Source: Bacteroidia bacterium
GTDB taxonomy: Bacteria; Bacteroidota; Bacteroidia; J057
Length of the DNA stretch: 64,000 nucleotides
NCBI GenBank assembly: GCA_022760475.1
Contig: JALEFZ010000020.1
Location: forward strand, 124,001-188,000
Direction: 5' to 3'
Part shown: positions 1 to 8,697 of the stretch, in pieces
Numbering within the stretch: position 1 is the stretch's first letter
How the letters are laid out: every line of letters begins with the position of its first letter
Program-made: the position numbers and the translations under genes
The notes under the pieces: generated by a model
The model's input: the letters and a program-made list of their open reading frames with translations, nothing else
Told to the model about the DNA's origin: nothing
Database searches by the model: none

Positions 1-537
1 GGAATCCCACTGATGTTTACCATCTACTTTTTTACTTTTCTGGGCTTCAGCTTTTTCTATAGTGGTTTTCCTGTCTTCGCAGTAAATACCCTAGAATGGG
101 AAACTTCTGAATTAGGGATTTTCTTTACCATTTCGTCCAGTGTAATGGTAATTGCTCAAGGTCCTCTACTCACCTATCTTTCTGACAAGGTGGGTGAAAG
201 CCTCCTTATCACTGTGGGAAGTTTGCTTATTGGGATTAGCTTTATATTGATTCCCTTTTCAGGTGCATTTTGGGTGTATGGATGTGTGGTACTTCTCGCT
301 TTGGGTAATGGCATCATGTGGCCGAGCTTTATGGCCATTCTGGGTAAGATGGGTGATCCCAATTCCAGGGGCACCATCATGGGCTATGGAAATAGCATGG
401 GATCAGCAGCCAGTATTTGCGGACTAGTCATGGGAGGACTTCTCTTCAATTACCTGGGTTCGCAGGTTTTCTTCCTTGCTGGATTTATCATGATCCTCAT
501 TTTCATCTTTGCCTTTCGACTCAAACGATACGAATAA
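1..537 (+). CDS. MFS transporter, C-terminal part (5' end outside window)
   Basis: The reading frame is open from base 1 and ends at a TAA, so this is the C-terminal end (about 178 residues) of a longer gene. It has about five hydrophobic segments. The loop 'LSDKVGES' resembles the second copy of the MFS motif A (G-x-x-x-D-K/R-x-G-R/S) that follows the first helix pair of the C-terminal half. The tail ends in a short basic stretch (RLKRYE), as expected for a cytoplasmic C terminus. The substrate cannot be told from this fragment; the glycine-rich last helices would also fit a drug or sugar efflux type. A VOC-fold gene follows after 6 bases, so the two are probably cotranscribed. Confidence 0.8.
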   Translation, partial: GIPLMFTIYFFTFLGFSFFYSGFPVFAVNTLEWETSELGIFFTISSSVMVIAQGPLLTYLSDKVGESLLITVGSLLIGISFILIPFSGAFWVYGCVVLLALGNGIMWPSFMAILGKMGDPNSRGTIMGYGNSMGSAASICGLVMGGLLFNYLGSQVFFLAGFIMILIFIFAFRLKRYE

Positions 538-543
538 TTCACA

Positions 544-900
544 ATGAAACTACGCAAAGCTGCTCCCGTACTTGCCTCCCTTGATATGTTCAAAACCCTT
601 GAATTCTACACCCAAAAATTGGGCTTCAAGCAATCTTACGGAGATGAGGGATATGGTATTGTAGTGAGGGATGAGATCATGATCCATTTTTGGAAATGCG
701 AGGATAAAATATTCCCTGAAAATACATCCTGCTACATCTATGTTGAAGATGTGGACAGCCTCTATGAGGAAATGAGCCAGGTTGGCGTTATCCATCCCAA
801 TGGCCCGCTCAAAGACCATCCACATGGCATGCGGGAATTCGCTATCCTGGACAACTTTGGGAATTTGATCCGATTCGGCCAGGAAATCATCAAAAGTTGA
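544..900 (+). CDS. VOC-superfamily (glyoxalase/bleomycin-resistance-like) protein
   Basis: A 118-residue protein with the two-module beta-alpha-beta-beta-beta layout of the vicinal oxygen chelate fold: 'LASLDMFKTLEFYTQKLGF' type start of module one, then 'YIYVEDVDSLYEEM' opening module two, and an ending 'EFAILDNFGNLIRFGQ' typical of bleomycin-resistance-like members. In this family such small proteins bind a ligand or a metal as a dimer. Here the usual H/E metal ligands are not all evident, so a binding protein is as likely as an enzyme. It starts 6 bases after the MFS transporter, and the pairing suggests export or sequestration of a small molecule. Its last 11 bases overlap the end of the convergent gene. 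Confidence 0.75.
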   Translation: MKLRKAAPVLASLDMFKTLEFYTQKLGFKQSYGDEGYGIVVRDEIMIHFWKCEDKIFPENTSCYIYVEDVDSLYEEMSQVGVIHPNGPLKDHPHGMREFAILDNFGNLIRFGQEIIKS

Positions 901-1654
901 AGTCTAAGCTTACCCGCCAGCCCAGTTCAGGATCTTTTTTCCAAAATAAAACATAATTCCCTGTTCCATTTGAAATATACTCACCAAACTCAATGATGGT
1001 GTTGGCATCTACCTGAACAGTGCTCAGAGCTTCCAAGCTGATTTTCCAATCGGGTCCATTCATGTAGGCATATCGGGCAGCGATGGGAGCTTGTCCTTGA
1101 ATGACCTTGTTTCCATTGACATAAAGGGCATCCTTGGCATAAATTTTATTTACCAGCAGCAAGGGTTTATGGGCATTGGAATACTTTACCCACTTCTTGC
1201 GCAACTTCTTTATCGCCTTTAAATCACTTTTTTCAAACTTACCTGAGGTACAAAGCAGCTCCAATTCAATTTTGGGGTTCTCCTCGACCTTTCTCCAAGC
1301 CCTCAGGATATAATAATCCGGCTTCCCTTCTCTGGTAATCTTCATGGTTCTGATCTGATTTTCATTGTTATCAAGAACAGAATCCACCAGAATCCCTTCT
1401 TCGGTTGGATCTATGTACAGGGCATATTTATAAAAGCCATCGACCCATTCCTCTTTTCCGAAAAAAAGCTCGTCCTCTATCAACCATGCAAAGCCCTCAG
1501 TATAGACCTCATCATAATATTGTAGGAATTCGTTTCCATTCAGGTCTATCCTTTTCTTGACGACAGAATCTTCTTCTATGTAACCATCTTCCTGGGCTAG
1601 GCCTGTGGAAATTAAGATCAAGAAGAGAATATTGAGGCTTATTAGTTTTTTCAT
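890..1654 (-). CDS. secreted protein with SnoaL/DUF4440-like C-terminal half
   Basis: A 254-residue protein with a clear signal peptide (MKKL, hydrophobic core, cleavage near 'GLAQ'). The N-terminal half (about 22-150) is acidic and unrecognised. The C-terminal half reads like a SnoaL/DUF4440 (NTF2-like) domain: 'YAKDALYVNGNKVIQGQ', then strands, then 'YVLFWKKDPELGWRVSLDF', which matches the typical 'Y..V.KK..dGWki..D' ending of that family. These domains form cone-shaped ligand-binding or enzymatic pockets. Its ATG overlaps the stop of sufS by one base (TAATG), so it is probably translationally coupled to sufS. The specific role is unknown. Confidence 0.6.
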   Translation of the reverse strand: MKKLISLNILFLILISTGLAQEDGYIEEDSVVKKRIDLNGNEFLQYYDEVYTEGFAWLIEDELFFGKEEWVDGFYKYALYIDPTEEGILVDSVLDNNENQIRTMKITREGKPDYYILRAWRKVEENPKIELELLCTSGKFEKSDLKAIKKLRKKWVKYSNAHKPLLLVNKIYAKDALYVNGNKVIQGQAPIAARYAYMNGPDWKISLEALSTVQVDANTIIEFGEYISNGTGNYVLFWKKDPELGWRVSLDFNF

Positions 1655-2865
1655 TAGGCAAAAAATTGAATCATTTCTTCGAGTGAGGACACCAGTTTGC
1701 CAACTTCGCTTTTATTGTTGATAAATGAAAAAGATGCCCTGGCAGTTGCTCCTACCTGATAGTGATCCATCAGGGGTTGGGTGCAGTGATGTCCGGCACG
1801 TATGGCGATGTTTCTGGAATCCAAAAAGGTAGCCATATCGTGGGGGTGAATGTCTTCGAATGAAAATGAAAAAATGGGAGACCTTTCAGTTGCATTCCCC
1901 ATGATCCTTATGCCCTTGATATCCTTCAACATATCGTAGACATACCTTGCCAGTTCCTTGAGATAGACTTTGATCTCAATCCTGTCGAGGCTATTTATAT
2001 AATCAATGGCAGCTCCCAGGCCGATCACTCCTGCCATGTTGGGTGTTCCTGCTTCAAAACGAGAAGGCCCATCAGCTGGTATGGTCTCCTCAAAAGTAAC
2101 AGACTTTATCATGTCTCCTCCCCACATAAGGGGTTTCATTTCTTCCTGCTGCTCTCTTTTGATGTAGGCAACCCCTACCCCACTGGGTCCAAAAATTTTA
2201 TGGGCAGAGAATACATAAAAATCAGGATTTAGCTCTTCCAGATTCACCATTTCATGGGCTACAGCTTGTGATCCATCTATCAAAACCGGGATCTGTTTGC
2301 TCCTTGCCAATGTAACCAATCGCTTAACAGGATTTATTGTACCAAGGGTATTGGATACATGAACGAAGGCAATCATTTTCGTCCTGGGAGTCAGTAGATC
2401 CCAGTATCTTTCCAGGTCTAGTTCGCCTTTTGAGTTTAATGGAATAACCCTTAGAATCGCTTTTTTCTCCAAACAAAGCTGCTGCCAAGGGATGAGGTTG
2501 GCATGGTGCTCCATGGCAGAAATGAGGATTTCGTCTCCTTCCTTAAGCCTTTGGGCCAAAAAGCCCCTTGAAATCAGGTTGATGCTTTCGGTTGCACCTT
2601 TGGTGAAAATGATTTCCTCCCTGGAAGCAGCGTGGAGAAACTCGGCGACCTTGTCTCTGACAGACTCATAAGCAGATGTCGCAGCGGCGGCCTGCTTATA
2701 TATGCCTCGGTGAACCGTGGCATATTCCTTGGCATAAAAGTCCCTGATTCGATCAATGACCAGCTGAGGTTTTTGAGTTGTGGCGGCGTGATCCAGGTAA
2801 ATCCACCCAGGATTGGCATCAAATACCGGAAAATGCTTTTTGTAAAAATCAGGAGAAAAGGCCAT
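1654..2865 (-). CDS. sufS: cysteine desulfurase SufS (class V aminotransferase fold)
   Basis: Pyridoxal-phosphate enzyme that removes sulfur from cysteine as an enzyme persulfide for Fe-S cluster assembly. Visible marks: N-terminal 'YLDHAATTQKP', 'MEHHANLIPWQ', 'IDGSQAVAHE', the PLP lysine in 'FSAHKIFGPSG' (K223) and the catalytic cysteine in 'RAGHHCTQP' (C361). The 403-residue length is normal for the SufS group. I start at the ATG at 2865 (MAFSPDFY); the frame can be extended eight codons to a GTG at 2889, but homologues begin near this ATG. No sufBCD lies nearby; the matching scaffold gene sufU is about 10 kb away on the same strand. The downstream secreted protein overlaps by one base. 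Confidence 0.92.
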   Translation of the reverse strand: MAFSPDFYKKHFPVFDANPGWIYLDHAATTQKPQLVIDRIRDFYAKEYATVHRGIYKQAAAATSAYESVRDKVAEFLHAASREEIIFTKGATESINLISRGFLAQRLKEGDEILISAMEHHANLIPWQQLCLEKKAILRVIPLNSKGELDLERYWDLLTPRTKMIAFVHVSNTLGTINPVKRLVTLARSKQIPVLIDGSQAVAHEMVNLEELNPDFYVFSAHKIFGPSGVGVAYIKREQQEEMKPLMWGGDMIKSVTFEETIPADGPSRFEAGTPNMAGVIGLGAAIDYINSLDRIEIKVYLKELARYVYDMLKDIKGIRIMGNATERSPIFSFSFEDIHPHDMATFLDSRNIAIRAGHHCTQPLMDHYQVGATARASFSFINNKSEVGKLVSSLEEMIQFFA

Positions 2866-3001
2866 ATCAGGATTGCAAATTATAGCCACAGGAAGAACCC
2901 GGGTCTAATTATCATCTATATTAATCCACAAATAAACATTGTGATAGATTAGAAAAATAAGGATACAAAACGTAAAATTGAATAGGACTAATAAAAAAAC
3001 T

Positions 3002-4204
3002 ATGATTACCGTTGCTGAGGCTACTGATATTGTACTGTCACACCTATACCAACCCCAGGCCATTTCTCTTCCTTTAGACCAATGTCCAGGCAAGATTTTA
3101 CAAGAAGACATCAAAGCAGATCGTGATTTTCCTCCTTTCAACAGGGTTATGATGGATGGAATTGCTATTGATTATGCTAGTTGGGAAAAAGGAATCAGAT
3201 CATTCCCTATCTCAGCAACGGGTGCCGCTGGTAGTCCCCAGCTCAAGCTTGATAAGGCGGAAGCCTGCATCGAAATCATGACAGGTGCAATTATGCCCTT
3301 AAATACCGATACCATTATCCGCTATGAAGATTTAGAAATCAAGGACGGAGTCGCTACCGTCATGGATATTGAAATCGAAAAAGGTCAAAACGTTCACCTC
3401 CAAGGCTTTGACCGTAAAAGTGGAGATGTCATTGTATACAAGGGTTCTGCGATCTCCCCTGCAGAGATAGGCGTAGCCGCCAGTATAGGGAAAGAAAGCC
3501 TGCTGGTAAGTTCCCTTCCCAAAACCATCATCATATCTACAGGAGATGAGCTGGTTGCTGTTGGAGACAGCCCACTTCCCCATCAGATCCGCCAATCAAA
3601 TACCCACAAACTAAGAGCTGTTTTAAAGGCTTGGGGAATAGAAGCAGACCTGACTCACCTGCCCGATGACCAACAACTGATCGAGTCCAAACTCAGGGAG
3701 TTTGCTTCTCGCTATGAATTAATCATTGTAAGTGGGGGGGTCTCGAAGGGAAAATTTGATTTTCTCCCCAAAAGCCTCGATGCGCTTGGAGTTGAAAAGT
3801 ATTTTCACCGGGTAAAACAGCGTCCTGGCAAACCATTCTGGTTTGGGGCTATTCCAGGAGGTCCAACAGTGTTTGCCCTTCCAGGGAATCCCGTTTCCTC
3901 ATTCGTATGTTTCATGAGATATTTTCAGCCTTGGCTCAGGGCATCGCTTGGACAGGCACCCTTTGCACCATTCTACGCAGAGCTAGCTGCGCCTATTTAC
4001 TTCGAGCCTGACCTGACCTACTTTGCCCAGGTTCTCCTGAGTTATAACCGTGAAGGAAAAGTAATCGCCCATCCAGTGGAAGGCCATGGCTCAGGCGACC
4101 TTGCCAACCTTGTGAATGCTTCTGCATTTATTGAATTACCCCAGGGAAAAGATGAGTTTGAAGTTGGGGAGGTCTATGGTGTGATCAAGTTCAGGTGGGG
4201 ATAA
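3002..4204 (+). CDS. moeA: molybdopterin molybdenumtransferase MoeA
   Basis: Inserts molybdate into adenylated molybdopterin, the last general step of molybdenum-cofactor synthesis, in the cytosol. Recognised from the family order: 'MITVAEATDIVL', 'DFPPFNRVMMDGIAI' (substrate-site loop), 'GAIMPLNTDTIIRYED', the MPT-binding domain with 'IISTGDEL' and 'VSGGVSKGKFDF', 'RVKQRPGKPFWFG' and 'ALPGNPVSSFVCF'. The length of 400 residues is normal. I start at ATG 3002; a TTG eight codons upstream is less likely. Transcribed divergently from sufS. moaA is the only other cofactor gene in the window, 9 kb away. A strong bidirectional terminator follows. Confidence 0.93.
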   Translation: MITVAEATDIVLSHLYQPQAISLPLDQCPGKILQEDIKADRDFPPFNRVMMDGIAIDYASWEKGIRSFPISATGAAGSPQLKLDKAEACIEIMTGAIMPLNTDTIIRYEDLEIKDGVATVMDIEIEKGQNVHLQGFDRKSGDVIVYKGSAISPAEIGVAASIGKESLLVSSLPKTIIISTGDELVAVGDSPLPHQIRQSNTHKLRAVLKAWGIEADLTHLPDDQQLIESKLREFASRYELIIVSGGVSKGKFDFLPKSLDALGVEKYFHRVKQRPGKPFWFGAIPGGPTVFALPGNPVSSFVCFMRYFQPWLRASLGQAPFAPFYAELAAPIYFEPDLTYFAQVLLSYNREGKVIAHPVEGHGSGDLANLVNASAFIELPQGKDEFEVGEVYGVIKFRWG

Positions 4205-4219
4205 ATCAATTTATTCTCA

Positions 4220-4262
4220 AAAAAAAGAAAAGAGACATGGCAAGGTGCCATGTCTCTTTTTT
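4220..4262. terminator. bidirectional intrinsic terminator between moeA and the GT117 gene
   Basis: Perfect 11-bp stem (GAGACATGGCA / TGCCATGTCTC) with a 3-base loop, preceded by an A-run and followed by six T residues, so it works on both strands. It sits between the convergent moeA and GT117 genes. Confidence 0.9.
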
Positions 4263-4283
4263 ATTTCCTGCCTTCTGGCCTTA

Positions 4284-7200
4284 TCAGTTCAGCCCAAGAC
4301 TTTGCATCTCATCAGTTAGTTCCTGCAGTTTTTCCTGCTGACCAGTTGTTACATAATGTCTCTGCAATAGTTGCAGTGGGTACATGTTCTGGAAGGACTG
4401 TGGCCCACCATCTGAAACTCCGATGTCTTTGTAATATTTGATAGTGGCTATGGCGCGATCCTTGGCAAATTCAAAGGCCTCTTCGGCATTCTCTCTCATC
4501 CCAAGTCTCTCATACAAGACACCTATCTGGGAGATCAGGTATAGTGGAGGCGTAACTGCCTGATATGGCATCCTTTCGTCCCTGAACATCATGACCTCAA
4601 CAGCTCTTGACTTAAGCGTGTCCGCTTTAGCCTGGTTCTGATCAACCAGACTTTGAAGGGCACTTAGCATTTCTTCATTTCCTTCATTATTGGCCATGGA
4701 GTCCTTCAGTGCTACATTCTGATTTTCGAGATAAGTAGCGTAGTTGATATGGCCATTTACCAGACGGTGGTAAGTAGCGTGGTAATTGCTCAACATCCTC
4801 AGGATGTTTTCATCATAGTACACATCAGGATTATCCAGGTTGGTATAGCGGAACTTCTTGATCATGTTTTCATACATTCTGTCGAGGTCAGCTGCACCCG
4901 GGAATTTCGGAAAATAAGGATCACCTTTTTCCTTCATGGGTGTGTTGTCTACAGGAAGAATTCTATAGGCAAGGCCTTCTAGACGGAAGAATTTGTCTAG
5001 GCCAAGGAAAGCAGATGGAGAAACGGTATTCGCGAAGTAAACCGGACGCTCCCATCCATTTTTAGCAACATTCTGTAGAAGATCAAGGATCAAAACATCC
5101 TTCAGTTCCAGGTACTGACGTCCCTTAGGTCCGCGAGCAGGAACTCTCCAGCTCATTGGGCTCTGAACATAGTTCAACTCCTGATCAGAGATGATTCCTT
5201 TTTGTACCAGTTCCTGGCCATTGGAGGGCAGAGATAGGTTCAAGGCACCTCGTACAGATCTTGATTGATTCTTCTGGCCTACATAATCGTCTCTCTTCAA
5301 TGAAAGCGGTAGCGGCTCTGATTGATTCATCTTCTGCTTCATCTGGTCGATGTACCAGTCGGTATTTACATAGCTCAGACAAAGAACCCTTACATCTGTC
5401 CTTACATTTTCAACCTCCTGGATGTACCACAATGGGAAGGTATCGTTATCCCCATTGGTAAAGAGTACCGCATTGGGCGCCAGAGAATTGAGCAGGTTGT
5501 AAGCAGATTCTGGTGCAATATATCTTCCAGCACGTGAGTGGTCATCCCAGTTCTGGACTCCCATCAGGATAACCGGAATCAAACCAACACCTGCCGCAAT
5601 ATATACGGCTGTACCCTTAAGTGCCTTTTCAAGCAAGTCATACAGGGCAAACACACCTAATCCTATCCATATGGCGAATGTTTGGAACGAACCGGCAAAG
5701 GAGTAATCCCTTTCACGTGGCTGCATCGGATACTGGTTCAGCCAAATAATAATCGCAAGTCCTGTGAAGAAGAACAACATGCCTACGACCGCAGCATCTG
5801 AGCCTCGTTTTCTTATTTGGACAATGATTCCTAACAGTCCAAGGAGGAAAGGAAGGGCAAAATAATGGTTCTTGGAGGGTTGATTCTTGATGAAATCCGG
5901 CATCTTGGAAATCTTGCTGAATTCCCAGCCACCTTCCCATTTCTCATCCTGGATATCACTCTCTTTCCCTACAAAGTTCCACATGAAGTATCTCCAGTAC
6001 ATATGGCCCACCTGGTAGACAAAGAAGAACCTTAAATCTTCTCCCGCCGTGGGTCGGTCATCGTCGGGATTGTTCTTATCCTTACCCAGGTTTTTTACAA
6101 ATTTCTTATATCCATAAGGTCCCATGTCATAGCGATCACGCGCATACATCCTTGGGAACCATTTTTGGTCATTATCACGGTATTTGTAGGTCTTTTTCTC
6201 CCCGATTACCTCATACCATTTTTCTCCGCCAGGTCCTTCTTTTAGGACATACTCATTTCCAAGGGTTTCATAATCGTATGGACGGGCATTGTAAAGAGGC
6301 CCTTTGATCAAGGGTCTGTCTCCATACTGCTCCCTTTTCATGTAGGACAGGAAGGTTTGAGAGTTCTCAGGATTGTTCTCATCAATTGGTGAATCTGCAT
6401 TGGAACGAATCCTAACCATGGCATAGGAGCCAAGACCTATATAAATCATCACTACTCCAAGCAGTGCGAGGTTCAGAATCAGGTTCTTTGCTCTGTGGCT
6501 GTAGAAAAGGCCACCTACAATGCCTGCAATCAGGAAGATGGCAAAGATAACCGTACCTGAATTCAAAGGCATTCCAAGGCCGGAAGTGTCTTTTCCGTCT
6601 ACAACTGTAGTGAAAGATCTTTCCAGCCACCAGGCAATGTCAAAAGTATAAAGGATAATCCCTGTCTGTACCAGTCCAAGTACACCTACTGAAATGGCAC
6701 CTGTCAGGATGAAACCACCCCATGAGAAGTCGTATTTTCTGAAGTAATAAATGTAGGCCAATGCTGGGATGGTCAATAGGTTCAGCAAGTGGACCCCGAT
6801 AGACAAGCCCATCAGGTAAGTAATGAGGATGATCCATCGCTCATTTCCAGGTTGATCTGCATAATTTTCCCACTTAAACATTAGCCATACTACTACGGCG
6901 GTGAAGAAAGAGGAAAGGGCATATACCTCAGCCTCAACTGCGTTGAACCAGAATGAGTCGGCAAAAGTGTTTGCCAATCCTGCTACAACACCTGATGCCA
7001 TGATGGCAATGATTTGAGGGCGGGTCAATTCACTTATAGCTCTCCCAACCATTTTTCTGGCAAGGTGAGTCGTAATCCAGAAGGTAAACAACACAGTGAA
7101 CGCACTTGAAAGGGCACTCATGAAGTTGAGCATCCAGGCGATGTTTCCAACCTGGTTAGGTCCGCCAAAGGATAACATAGCAAAAATCCTTCCTATCAAT

Positions 7201-7370
7201 AAAAAGAAGGGCGCTCCGGGTGGGTGAGGAACTTCAAGTTCGTTTGCACAGGCGATAAATTCTCCACAGTCCCAGAAACTGGCCGTGGGTGCCATGGTCA
7301 GTACATATACCAGAAGGGCTATGCCAAAAACTACCCAACCAGTAATGTTATTAATCCTTTTATAATCCAT
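4284..7370 (-). CDS. GT117 (DUF2723) membrane glycosyltransferase, TMEM260-like
   Basis: A 1028-residue polytopic protein. The N-terminal region has many membrane helices and carries the DUF2723 signature: 'APTASFWDCGEFIACANEL' with the acidic loop expected of GT-C enzymes (D34, E37), then 'HPPGAPFFLLIGR' and 'FVSALSSAFTVLF'-type helices. After about residue 640 comes a mostly soluble part with 'LFTNGDNDTFPLWYIQEVE', a conserved block of this family, and a helical C terminus. Family knowledge: DUF2723 is CAZy GT117, and the human member TMEM260 is a protein O-mannosyltransferase. In Bacteroidota, O-glycosylation of exported proteins is common, so exported substrates such as the large T9SS proteins of this window are a reasonable inference, not shown here. 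Confidence 0.85.
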   Translation of the reverse strand: MDYKRINNITGWVVFGIALLVYVLTMAPTASFWDCGEFIACANELEVPHPPGAPFFLLIGRIFAMLSFGGPNQVGNIAWMLNFMSALSSAFTVLFTFWITTHLARKMVGRAISELTRPQIIAIMASGVVAGLANTFADSFWFNAVEAEVYALSSFFTAVVVWLMFKWENYADQPGNERWIILITYLMGLSIGVHLLNLLTIPALAYIYYFRKYDFSWGGFILTGAISVGVLGLVQTGIILYTFDIAWWLERSFTTVVDGKDTSGLGMPLNSGTVIFAIFLIAGIVGGLFYSHRAKNLILNLALLGVVMIYIGLGSYAMVRIRSNADSPIDENNPENSQTFLSYMKREQYGDRPLIKGPLYNARPYDYETLGNEYVLKEGPGGEKWYEVIGEKKTYKYRDNDQKWFPRMYARDRYDMGPYGYKKFVKNLGKDKNNPDDDRPTAGEDLRFFFVYQVGHMYWRYFMWNFVGKESDIQDEKWEGGWEFSKISKMPDFIKNQPSKNHYFALPFLLGLLGIIVQIRKRGSDAAVVGMLFFFTGLAIIIWLNQYPMQPRERDYSFAGSFQTFAIWIGLGVFALYDLLEKALKGTAVYIAAGVGLIPVILMGVQNWDDHSRAGRYIAPESAYNLLNSLAPNAVLFTNGDNDTFPLWYIQEVENVRTDVRVLCLSYVNTDWYIDQMKQKMNQSEPLPLSLKRDDYVGQKNQSRSVRGALNLSLPSNGQELVQKGIISDQELNYVQSPMSWRVPARGPKGRQYLELKDVLILDLLQNVAKNGWERPVYFANTVSPSAFLGLDKFFRLEGLAYRILPVDNTPMKEKGDPYFPKFPGAADLDRMYENMIKKFRYTNLDNPDVYYDENILRMLSNYHATYHRLVNGHINYATYLENQNVALKDSMANNEGNEEMLSALQSLVDQNQAKADTLKSRAVEVMMFRDERMPYQAVTPPLYLISQIGVLYERLGMRENAEEAFEFAKDRAIATIKYYKDIGVSDGGPQSFQNMYPLQLLQRHYVTTGQQEKLQELTDEMQSLGLN

Positions 7371-7452
7371 GAGTATCAGTTATTCTCTTCGGTATATTGA
7401 ATTGAGATGTAAAATTACTTATTCTCCTTTACACCTTCAAAGGCAACAGGTT

Positions 7453-7460
7453 CAAAGATA
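7453..7460 (-). promoter_or_regulatory. candidate -7 box for the GT117 gene
   Basis: On the minus strand this reads TATCTTTG, a match to the Bacteroidota -7 consensus TAnnTTTG, 83 bases before the GT117 start codon. No convincing -33 TTTG was found at the usual distance, so the call is weak. Confidence 0.3.
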
Positions 7461-7555
7461 TAAGATTATTTTCACTCACACACCCCATTCCTACAAAAAG
7501 GAACATTTATAAGAGAATTATCTGATACAGACACGGTACTATCCAGAAGAGTTTG

Positions 7556-7563
7556 TAGATTTG
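7556..7563 (+). promoter_or_regulatory. candidate -7 box for the gluconokinase gene
   Basis: TAGATTTG matches TAnnTTTG and lies about 60 bases before the gluconokinase start. No clear -33 element is visible. Confidence 0.3.
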
Positions 7564-7622
7564 TTGGATATTGAATCCAACCCTATTTTTCCAACAAACA
7601 CAAACAAGGATACTGTCTTATT

Positions 7623-8129
7623 ATGGTAATTATTGTTATGGGTGTCTCGGGCAGTGGCAAATCTACTGTGGGGAAACTTACTGCAGACCTTTGGGCTTCG
7701 GATTATATTGATGCAGATGACTATCATCCTCAGGAGAACATCCAGAAGATGAAGGAGGGCGTCCCACTCGATGATAGCGACAGGGTGGGCTGGTTGATGA
7801 ACTTGAGAGATGTTATTTCCAAATACCTTACAGACGGGAAAAAGCTTGTTATGGCTTGTTCTGCTTTGAAAAAAAGCTACAGAGAAGTCCTAGGAAGGAA
7901 CGACAAGCGGGTGAAGTTTGTCTACCTGGACGGTGATTATGAGACCATTTTCAATAGAATGCAGGATCGTGAAGGACACTTCATGCCTGAAGACTTGCTA
8001 AAAAGTCAGTTCGACACCCTGGAAGTACCTGATCAGGAAGAAGCACTACACTATACAATCGAGAAAGCTCCCTTGGAAATCGCCAGGGAATGTCTCTCGG
8101 TATTGGTAAAGGAAGAAGATTTATTTTAA
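7623..8129 (+). CDS. gntK: gluconokinase (GntK type)
   Basis: Phosphorylates gluconate to 6-phosphogluconate, feeding the pentose-phosphate or Entner-Doudoroff route. The 168-residue size and the sequence fit the small P-loop gluconokinases: Walker A 'GVSGSGKST' at residues 7-15, the substrate region 'DADDYHPQENIQKMKEG', 'DDSDRVGWL', 'ACSALKKSYRE' and 'REGHFMPEDLLKSQFDTLE'. It starts at the ATG directly followed by the P-loop strand. It stands alone, with no gluconate permease next to it. Confidence 0.9.
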   Translation: MVIIVMGVSGSGKSTVGKLTADLWASDYIDADDYHPQENIQKMKEGVPLDDSDRVGWLMNLRDVISKYLTDGKKLVMACSALKKSYREVLGRNDKRVKFVYLDGDYETIFNRMQDREGHFMPEDLLKSQFDTLEVPDQEEALHYTIEKAPLEIARECLSVLVKEEDLF

Positions 8130-8171
8130 ATGTGTGGGTAAAAGGGTTGGAGTTGGGAACTCTTTCGATAT

Positions 8172-8660
8172 TCAGGAATCCTGTCCTTTTACTTCCTCTA
8201 CCATTTTCATGACTTTCACCTTCAAGCCTTCCTTATATTCCTGCAGTTTTTGGGCAATGGCAGCATCAGAAGTCCCCATGATTTGTACTGCAAGGATTCC
8301 TGCATTCTTTGCTCCGTTCAAAGCCACAGTAGCTACTGGTACTCCCGAGGGCATTTGTAAAATAGACAAAACAGAATCCCATCCATCAATGGAGTTTGAG
8401 GACTTGACAGGCACTCCAATCACGGGCAATGTCGTGAGGGAAGCGACCATACCTGGAAGGTGAGCTGCTCCCCCAGCACCAGCAATAATGACTTTGAGGC
8501 CACGCTCCCTGGCCGTTTTGGCATATTCGACCATTCTTTCAGGGGTTCTGTGGGCTGAAACAACTGTTAGCTCATAAGGCACGCCAAACTCCTCCAGCAT
8601 TTCCTTGGCTCCAACCATTACTGGGAGATCAGATTTGGAACCCATGATGATACCTACCAT
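8172..8660 (-). CDS. purE: N5-carboxyaminoimidazole ribonucleotide mutase PurE (class I)
   Basis: Converts N5-CAIR to CAIR in purine synthesis. Signatures: '[12 protein letters not shown]' (phosphate-binding loop), '[11 protein letters not shown]' with the catalytic histidine, '[13 protein letters not shown]' and '[11 protein letters not shown]'. 162 residues, the size of class I PurE. The gene follows purK on the same strand with a 37-base gap, the normal purK-purE pairing. The presence of purK agrees with a class I mutase rather than an AIR carboxylase. Confidence 0.96.
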   Translation of the reverse strand: MVGIIMGSKSDLPVMVGAKEMLEEFGVPYELTVVSAHRTPERMVEYAKTARERGLKVIIAGAGGAAHLPGMVASLTTLPVIGVPVKSSNSIDGWDSVLSILQMPSGVPVATVALNGAKNAGILAVQIMGTSDAAIAQKLQEYKEGLKVKVMKMVEEVKGQDS

Positions 8661-8697
8661 TGAAGTATATTTTGTATAGATGAATGTCAGGGATAAA

